Shown piece after piece: positions 13,852 to 18,938 of a stretch of DNA of 18,938 nt (the first letter of the stretch is position 1; each line of letters begins with the position of its first letter). Where the stretch lies: NCBI GenBank assembly GCA_002391075.1, contig DGRN01000015.1, positions 1 to 18,938 on the forward strand, given 5' to 3'. A program made the translations under genes and the position numbers. This DNA comes from Candidatus Saccharibacteria bacterium UBA4387 (GTDB lineage Bacteria > Patescibacteriota > Saccharimonadia > Saccharimonadales > Saccharimonadaceae). The notes under the pieces were generated by a model that was given only the letters and a program-made list of their open reading frames with translations, was not told the DNA's origin and made no database searches.

Positions 13852-15789
13852 ATGGATCCAAATCCAATCGAAAATTCCGGCTCTACGCCAGTAACGCCAA
13901 CGCCGGAGCCGAGTCCTACCACGAACAATCTTAACTCCGCGCCGCAACCTGAACCGGCGCCGGCCTCAAATTTTACAACCATGCAGGCCGTGCCGGGCGA
14001 AAGAAGGGGTAGCGCCGCGCGTATCGCAATCATCGCGATTTTGCTCGTAGTTCTCGGCGGCGGACTCGTCATCTGGGCGATTCTTGGCTTGCTCGGCAAG
14101 CACGGTGGCGCCAATCAAGCCGAAATTGACAAAGCATTCGAGGCGGACGCCGTTTTTATTCGCGAGGACAACAAAAACGGCAACTACGCACTGTTTAACA
14201 TCGACACTGGCGCGCAAATCACCGACTTCATTTTTGAAGATCACTCAGAATTCATTGACGGCTACGCGGTCGTATCCAAAGATGACGACACTTACGGCAT
14301 TATTAAGGACGACGGCAAAATGGCGACTGATTTTGGCGAATACGACTACATTAGCGACTATTGCGGCGCCTTCTTTGTGCGCAACGACGAAGTCTCGAAG
14401 GCCATTCTTGGTAACGGCAAACAAATCAGCGCCGACGGCGACGAGGTTAGCTCCGGCTCGCTATTTTGCGACTACGAATATCCATTTTTCGTTTACGACA
14501 ACGGCCAAAACTCGACCCTGTATAACTATCACGGCAACAAACTTGTCACGGAACTCCCGCGCATCGACGATCTAGAATTCGAATACCTTGACACTACCGA
14601 CATGGAGCACAATGAAGAGCTAGCAATTCGCAGCGGCGATTCGCTCGTCGTCCTGGATTCAAAACAGGGCAAACTTGCATTTCAGGCGACGATTCCGGCC
14701 AGCTACGAAATTAGCGACTATTCGCGCAATGAAAAAATGATGGTGTTGCGGGATGATAACGACAGCTACGCTCTCTACATTAATGACAAAATCGTCGACT
14801 ATGACTCTGACGAGTGTGCGTCGGTCGGTCTGGCGGACGTAGCGATGTCTGGAAAGGACTTGGCCTTCTGTGCCGCGTCCGTAGAATCCGAGCCAGATGT
14901 CGAGCTTAAAGAAAACGACGACACTCCGTACGGCTATTTTGAGCAGGATGACAAGATGCGCATTTATGTCATTAAAGAAGACGGCTCGCTAGACAAGGAA
15001 GGCTCGGTCGACACCGATTATTACAGCATAGCGTCCGGCATCCCTGTCTTCAGCAGCGGCACCTACGCAAAGAAAGTCAAAACGGGCGTAGAATTTTACG
15101 AAAACGCCAAGCTTAGCACGACACTCGAAGATGGCGACATTAGCTCCGTCAGCAGAATCTTCGGCTCGGCCATGGATGCCTATCTCGTTGTCAAAAACGA
15201 CTCACTAGCCTCCGTCTACGGTCTTAACGGCAAGAAGATGTTTGATATCGACAGTCGCTGCAGTGAGTTCGTCTATTACTTTACGAAAGATTTCGGCATT
15301 TGCCGCGCCGGCCTTGTCACGCAGCTCGAAGATTACGCGAAGCGCTTCTTCATTATCGACAAAGATGGCAAGGTGACTCTCGGCGGTTTCGAAGACGTCG
15401 AGCCGATCGATATGCAGGCCGCAATTACCGCCATCGTAGCAGACGATTATGTTGGCCTAATTAACAATCACGGCGACATCCTCGTCAACCCGAACGACAA
15501 AAAATACACAGATTACGAAAGCCTTAGTGAAGTACAGCTTGTTAGTCTAGAATATACGGAGGACGGCAAGTCACGCTACGATGTCTATAACGCTGAAGGC
15601 GAAAAGCTACTAAGCGTCAGCGAAGAGATCGATGTTTATGACTCGCTAAATCCGAAACGCATCCTAGAAACGACAAAATGGCCAGATGGCACTACCTGCG
15701 ACGAGTCTCACTGGAAAACTGCTTGCGCCGAAGGAGCGAAAAGCACTTTCTACACCGTGACTGGCCAATTAATCTACGCGCAAAAATAA
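13852..15789 (+). CDS. WG-repeat-like single-pass membrane protein (paralogue 1)
   Basis: A 645-residue protein with three parts: a proline/threonine-rich N-terminal head (about 1-50, TPVTPTPEPSPTT), one membrane helix (57-81) preceded by RR and so predicted N-inside, and a long acidic extracellular domain. The latter resembles degenerate WG (beta) repeats: YALFNIDTGAQI, FIDGYAVVSKDDDTYGIIKD, then KYDYIS-like turns, and later DDYVGLINNHGDILVNP. Such repeats are thought to form beta-propeller-like scaffolds. Many Asp/Asn/Tyr residues suggest ligand or metal binding outside the cell. No enzyme motif or sorting signal is seen. It has its own promoter, GAGGG ribosome binding site and terminator, and is followed at once by a diverged paralogue. 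A surface or host-contact role is inference. Confidence 0.7.
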   Translation: MDPNPIENSGSTPVTPTPEPSPTTNNLNSAPQPEPAPASNFTTMQAVPGERRGSAARIAIIAILLVVLGGGLVIWAILGLLGKHGGANQAEIDKAFEADAVFIREDNKNGNYALFNIDTGAQITDFIFEDHSEFIDGYAVVSKDDDTYGIIKDDGKMATDFGEYDYISDYCGAFFVRNDEVSKAILGNGKQISADGDEVSSGSLFCDYEYPFFVYDNGQNSTLYNYHGNKLVTELPRIDDLEFEYLDTTDMEHNEELAIRSGDSLVVLDSKQGKLAFQATIPASYEISDYSRNEKMMVLRDDNDSYALYINDKIVDYDSDECASVGLADVAMSGKDLAFCAASVESEPDVELKENDDTPYGYFEQDDKMRIYVIKEDGSLDKEGSVDTDYYSIASGIPVFSSGTYAKKVKTGVEFYENAKLSTTLEDGDISSVSRIFGSAMDAYLVVKNDSLASVYGLNGKKMFDIDSRCSEFVYYFTKDFGICRAGLVTQLEDYAKRFFIIDKDGKVTLGGFEDVEPIDMQAAITAIVADDYVGLINNHGDILVNPNDKKYTDYESLSEVQLVSLEYTEDGKSRYDVYNAEGEKLLSVSEEIDVYDSLNPKRILETTKWPDGTTCDESHWKTACAEGAKSTFYTVTGQLIYAQK

Positions 15790-15793
15790 AAAC

Positions 15794-15820
15794 AAGACCT
15801 CGCCACGTGCGGGGTCTTTT
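15794..15820 (+). terminator. Terminator of the first WG-repeat gene
   Basis: AAGACCTCGC (15794-15803), loop CACGT, GCGGGGTCTT (15809-15818), ending in TTTT. The stem has one G-T pair. The T-run is short, so some readthrough into the paralogue is possible. Confidence 0.75.
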
Positions 15821-15824
15821 GCTA

Positions 15825-15833
15825 TGATATAAT
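15825..15833 (+). promoter_or_regulatory. Extended -10 promoter of the second WG-repeat gene
   Basis: TGA-TATAAT (15825-15833) lies 21 bases before the ATG at 15855, directly behind the preceding terminator. Only a weak purine stretch precedes the start. Confidence 0.6.
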
Positions 15834-15854
15834 ATAGTAAATAACGTAAGCGAA

Positions 15855-17882
15855 ATGGTGGATTCGAACTCAAATATTACGCCGAATGCGGCACCGCAGC
15901 CGGCCAGGCCCGAACCTCAGGCTCCTCTTGCGCCGCAGCCGACCCCTGCGCCGGTAATTTTTAGCACGCCAGTTGTTCCGGGGCAAACTCCGGTCGCCCC
16001 TGCGGCTACCCCTGCGCCGGCCCCAATGTTCACACCGCCCGCCGCAAATCCACAGCCTGCGAAAGAACTCAGTCCGCTGGAGGCTGCCTTAGCGATGCTG
16101 AATCAATCTCAATCTGCGTCACAAACTCAGAATCCGCCAGTCCTTCAAACCAATCCCGCTCCGGCGCCAATCGTCACGCCGCCCACTCCTGCCATCCCGG
16201 AAACGCCAGTGCCAAGCGCGCAAGAATCCGACATTCCTGAGCCGCCAAAGCTCAAAATGCCGTCCGCCGGCAAAAAACCTCGCGCCAAGCGTGCCAAGAG
16301 AAAAAATGTCGTGCAAAACGACAACGTTGCGCGTCCGGTTGTCCGCAAAAACTACTTCTCGAAAAGATATCTAAAACGCTATGGCATCATCGGTGGTATT
16401 TCGCTCGTGGTCATCGTGGCGGCCGTTATTATTGCTAATATTCTCGCCGACGCCCCAGCCATCGCGCACAAAGCCACGCCGTTCGAAACCGACGCAATCA
16501 TTATGCGCGAGCGCCCAACCAGTGGCTACTACGCGCTAGCTACGAAAGACGGCAAGCTCGCCACGCGCTTTAACCTTGAGCAAGTCTGGCCATTCTACGA
16601 CGGCTACGCCCTGGTCAAAAACTCCGCCGGTCAATTCGGCATCGCGAATGATTCTGGCGGCATGTCGGTGCGCTTTGGCCGCTATTCCAAAATCGCCGCC
16701 CGTGGCCCAGTTTACCTAGCGCAAAAGAGCGAGCGCGACATCCGCATCCTTATCGGCACAGGCAAAACCATCGCCAAAACCGACAATATCGACACGAACG
16801 AAATAATCGCCCGCGACGGCATACCGTTCTTCATTTATCGCACCGGCTCAAACAAGTACGATCTCTACGATGCTCGCGGCGATCGTCTCAAAAGCTTCGA
16901 GAGTTCGACCGAGCCACAAATCGCCGAGCAGTCCACCAAAACGCGCGCCCTCGTCCTCTATGCTGAGAATGCAATCCTGCTGAACGGCGAAAACTACGAA
17001 ATCATTGCCGAGACCGACTACAAACCCGAATACTCCGTCTCCGAGATGAGCTACGACGCCTCCATTGTCCGCCTCGAAAACGAAAATCGCAACGCACTAA
17101 TCGTCAACGGCACTTTTCGTGACGACTACGATTCTTGCAAAAACGTCGAGCTTCAGAATGATGCTAAGGCTCAGCTCGCGCTGGCGCTATGCGAGAGAGA
17201 TGATGGCCGCATGCTGATTTCTTCGACTGGCGACATCGCGGACACGCGCGTCAGCTCTGGCGTCGCTTACTTCACGCCGGACACTTACGCGACTTTTGCC
17301 GACGGCCAGGCTAACTTCTACTTAAAAGGCGAGCTCAAGCGCAGCTTCGAATCCGCCTCTTATCTATACCGCTCAAATGCCGGCTATTCGATGCGCTTCC
17401 TCGACAAAGACGGCATCACGCGCTATTCCATCGTCAGTAAAACCGGCGACATCATCTACTCGTCGCTCAATGCCTTCACTGTCAAGCGCATGACCTCGAC
17501 TAATCGCGCCATCATTAAGCTGCCGGGCCGCACCGGCTATCGACTCGTATCTAGTGCAGGCGAGACCGACGAAAGCTACTACGACGTCAGCATGGCCTCC
17601 GAAAAACTCTTCGTCGCGCAAAATTTCGACAAAAGCTTCGACGTCTTAGACGAAAACGGCAAGAAAATCACCGAGCGTAGCTACTCCGATTACGCCATCG
17701 GTGAAGACGGCTCGCTCATGGCCTATTACGGCGACAAAGTCGACTACTTCAATCCTGATGGCCAAAATACCATCAATGGCGCACACGGTGGCAATTCTTA
17801 CCCGACCAATGGTTACGCCTCTATCGACACTGGCAATGGCTCATTCGAATACTACTTGCCAGACGGCACCCAAATAAAATAA
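15855..17882 (+). CDS. WG-repeat-like single-pass membrane protein (paralogue 2)
   Basis: A 675-residue paralogue of the preceding gene product with the same plan, but a longer cytoplasmic head: a Pro/Ala-rich region (1-135, many PAP and TPV repeats) ends in a strongly basic patch KKPRAKRAKRK (140-150) before one membrane helix (about 176-197), so the C-terminal domain should face outside. That domain aligns in order with its neighbour: FETDAIIMRE versus FEADAVFIRE, YYALATKDGKL, FYDGYALVKNSAGQFGIAN, ILIGTGKTIAK, PFFIYRTGSNKYDLYDARGD. Similarity is clear but low, indicating an old tandem duplication. No catalytic motif is seen. The stop codon lies inside the stem of a shared terminator. The proline-rich head might bind a cytoplasmic partner (inference). 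Confidence 0.7.
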   Translation: MVDSNSNITPNAAPQPARPEPQAPLAPQPTPAPVIFSTPVVPGQTPVAPAATPAPAPMFTPPAANPQPAKELSPLEAALAMLNQSQSASQTQNPPVLQTNPAPAPIVTPPTPAIPETPVPSAQESDIPEPPKLKMPSAGKKPRAKRAKRKNVVQNDNVARPVVRKNYFSKRYLKRYGIIGGISLVVIVAAVIIANILADAPAIAHKATPFETDAIIMRERPTSGYYALATKDGKLATRFNLEQVWPFYDGYALVKNSAGQFGIANDSGGMSVRFGRYSKIAARGPVYLAQKSERDIRILIGTGKTIAKTDNIDTNEIIARDGIPFFIYRTGSNKYDLYDARGDRLKSFESSTEPQIAEQSTKTRALVLYAENAILLNGENYEIIAETDYKPEYSVSEMSYDASIVRLENENRNALIVNGTFRDDYDSCKNVELQNDAKAQLALALCERDDGRMLISSTGDIADTRVSSGVAYFTPDTYATFADGQANFYLKGELKRSFESASYLYRSNAGYSMRFLDKDGITRYSIVSKTGDIIYSSLNAFTVKRMTSTNRAIIKLPGRTGYRLVSSAGETDESYYDVSMASEKLFVAQNFDKSFDVLDENGKKITERSYSDYAIGEDGSLMAYYGDKVDYFNPDGQNTINGAHGGNSYPTNGYASIDTGNGSFEYYLPDGTQIK

Positions 17883-17907
17883 GCCCCCCCAGCGGAGCTT
17901 ATTTTTT
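17876..17907. terminator. Bidirectional terminator overlapping two stop codons
   Basis: AAAATAAGC (17876-17884) pairs with GCTTATTTT (17897-17905) around a C-rich loop, with T-runs on both sides. The left arm contains the TAA of the WG-repeat gene and the right arm the TAA of the opposing small membrane protein gene. Confidence 0.8.
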
Positions 17908-18264
17908 ATCCCAGAAATCGCGTTTATAGAGCCTTCTCGTGACGTCTTCCAGCCGCTGCGTGCCATTTTCCAGCAAGTAATAATGCCTGGCATATAGCAG
18001 CACCGTAATCAGAAGCGCCAGCGTCAGCCCGCCAATCATCCAATAAATCGGCGCCGCATCGTTCGGCAAAAACGCCGCTGCGAACACCGTAGTAAAGAAG
18101 CTCAAAATCAAAAACAGCGAGAAAAACATCGTCACGATCAGATGCACAACTCGCTCATGCTGAAATTGCGCCACAATGTCCTTATGATAGGCCAAGAGCT
18201 CTGCGCTTGGCTTTTTCTCTTCACGCTCAATATATTCGATGTAGGCTTTCAACTTTTTATCCAT
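17899..18264 (-). CDS. Small two-helix membrane protein, uncharacterised
   Basis: A 121-residue protein: an amphipathic charged N-terminus (MDKKLKAYIEYIEREEKK, about 1-38), two membrane helices (about 41-65, FFSLFLILSFFTTVFAAAF; and 72-92, WMIGGLTLALLITVLLYA), then a basic C-terminal tail (DVTRRLYKRDFWDKK). Both ends are predicted cytoplasmic. Proteins of this layout are common in Firmicutes and Patescibacteria, but I know no function or family name. It has no ribosome binding site; a perfect TATAAT lies six bases before its ATG, implying leaderless mRNA. It diverges from gltX. Confidence 0.7.
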   Translation of the reverse strand: MDKKLKAYIEYIEREEKKPSAELLAYHKDIVAQFQHERVVHLIVTMFFSLFLILSFFTTVFAAAFLPNDAAPIYWMIGGLTLALLITVLLYARHYYLLENGTQRLEDVTRRLYKRDFWDKK

Positions 18265-18270
18265 AAGCCC

Positions 18271-18279
18271 ATTATAGCA
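18271..18279 (-). promoter_or_regulatory. Leaderless extended -10 promoter of the small membrane protein
   Basis: The minus strand reads TGC-TATAAT (18279-18271), ending exactly six bases (GGGCTT) before the ATG at 18264. Confidence 0.65.
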
Positions 18280-18333
18280 AGAAAAGCACCAAAATCATCG
18301 CCGGTCGCCAAATCGCGCCGGCTCCATATCTTC

Positions 18334-18342
18334 ATTATAGCA
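18334..18342 (-). promoter_or_regulatory. Second upstream extended -10 on the minus strand
   Basis: Another TGC-TATAAT (18342-18334) lies 63 bases upstream of the first. A transcript from here would carry a GC-rich hairpin, GCCGG with CCGGC arms, at about 18299-18321. It may give a leadered form of the small membrane protein mRNA or a short RNA. Confidence 0.35.
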
Positions 18343-18366
18343 TAAACGTTATAAAATGTCAAATTA

Positions 18367-18375
18367 TGGTATAAT
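18367..18375 (+). promoter_or_regulatory. Near-leaderless extended -10 promoter of gltX
   Basis: TGG-TATAAT (18367-18375) ends seven bases before the ATG at 18383. No ribosome binding site fits in that gap. Confidence 0.65.
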
Positions 18376-18382
18376 TTATGAC

Positions 18383-18938
18383 ATGAAAGTAGTTACACGT
18401 TTTGCGCCGTCGCCGACCGGCTATATTCACATTGGCAACGTTCGTTCGGCAATTTATCCATATTTAATCGCTAAGCAAAGCGAGGGAACTTTTATCCTCC
18501 GTATCGAGGACACTGATCAGGCTCGCTACGTTGAGGGTGCCACTGATTTAATTAAAGATACGCTCACCTGGCTTGGCCTCGATTGGGATGAAGGTCCAGA
18601 CAAAGGCGGCGACCACGGTCCGTATTACCAAACTCAACGCAAAGAAATCTATTACGAATGGGCCAAAAAGCTCATCGCAAAAGGTCGTGCCTATGCTGAT
18701 CCAACCCCAAGCGAGACCGTCGCTAAATACCGCGAAGAGAGCAATAAAGCAAAGAAGGCATTTCTTTATCGTAATTATCGTCCAGAAAATACTCCAGAAT
18801 GGGAAGTCGGCATGCCACTTCGCCTCAAGGCCGAACCAAAAGCCTACGATTATCACGACGAGGTCTTTGGCGACCTTCATATGGGCCCAGAAACTCAAGA
18901 CGATATTATCCTAATCAAAGCCGACGGTTTGCCAACTT
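18383..18938 (+). CDS. gltX: Glutamyl-tRNA synthetase, N-terminal part (runs off the window)
   Basis: The first 185 residues of a class I aminoacyl-tRNA synthetase that attaches glutamate to tRNA-Glu. The start MKVVTRFAPSPTGYIHIGN holds the HIGH-type ATP motif (HIGN, 16-19); LRIEDTDQARYVEG, the glutamate site, and LTWLGLDWDEGPDKGG follow as in all GluRS/GlnRS. Later GPYYQTQRKEIYYEWAKKLI and PLRLKA are also typical, and the window ends in DDIILIKADGLPT, just before the usual PTYH. About 480-500 residues are expected in total, so roughly 300 and the KMSKS loop lie outside. The ATG at 18383 is the only sensible start; an ATG five bases upstream reads into a stop at once. Confidence 0.96.
   Translation, partial: MKVVTRFAPSPTGYIHIGNVRSAIYPYLIAKQSEGTFILRIEDTDQARYVEGATDLIKDTLTWLGLDWDEGPDKGGDHGPYYQTQRKEIYYEWAKKLIAKGRAYADPTPSETVAKYREESNKAKKAFLYRNYRPENTPEWEVGMPLRLKAEPKAYDYHDEVFGDLHMGPETQDDIILIKADGLPT

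Noticed and set aside
13852..16340. Proline/alanine-rich coding stretches as DNA repeats
   Set aside because: They are low-complexity protein heads with varied codons, not nucleotide repeats or a CRISPR array.
18255..18339. Short minus-strand peptide of about 28 codons upstream of the small membrane protein
   Set aside because: Its ATG overlaps the -10 TATAATG and it has no ribosome binding site; it reads across the known gene start in another frame.

Overview
The window looks like chromosome from a small-genome bacterium of the Patescibacteria/CPR, most likely Saccharibacteria. The reasons are compact genes with tiny intergenic gaps, a pilin-like prepilin, a type B bL31 with a lysine/alanine-rich tail, anchored WG-repeat surface proteins, and many -10 boxes set only 6-7 bases before an ATG. 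TGA is used as an ordinary stop (for example at the end of the MazG-like gene and of the antiporter), which argues for genetic code 11 and against the recoded CPR lineages. The lineage call is inference; no rRNA gene is present.

Left part (1-5200): after the end of an unrecognised gene comes an accessory, defence-like island. A DpnD/PcfM-like small protein runs tail to tail into a large PD-(D/E)XK nuclease plus DUF2075 (Schlafen group 3-type) helicase on the minus strand. That helicase was once translationally coupled to a MutT-type Nudix hydrolase, of which only the two ends remain. Diverging from it is an intact pair: a MazG-like nucleotide pyrophosphohydrolase overlapping a second nuclease-DUF2075 helicase. 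Two different nucleotide-cleaning enzymes are thus coupled to two distant copies of the same nuclease-helicase type.

Middle (5200-10130): tRNA-Lys(CTT) with encoded CCA and its terminator; a promoter with two NrdR-box-like palindromes driving a 144-residue protein whose second half resembles the glycyl-radical C-terminus of anaerobic ribonucleotide reductase NrdD; a long asparagine synthetase carrying an extra C-terminal domain that resembles coenzyme F420:glutamate ligases; and a CaCA-family Ca2+/Na+ antiporter.

Right (10131-18938): a transglutaminase-like cysteine protein and a membrane-anchored NagZ-type glycoside hydrolase 3 share a 30-base divergent promoter in which each start region serves as the other's -35 box. 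Then come epoxyqueuosine reductase QueH, a type IV pilin-like prepilin, bL31, two tandem paralogous WG-repeat membrane proteins with proline-rich cytoplasmic heads, a small two-helix membrane protein, and the first part of glutamyl-tRNA synthetase. Several convergent pairs share bidirectional terminators. Housekeeping genes dominate the right half; the nucleotide-pool theme (MutT remnant, MazG, NrdD-like protein) links the left and middle.
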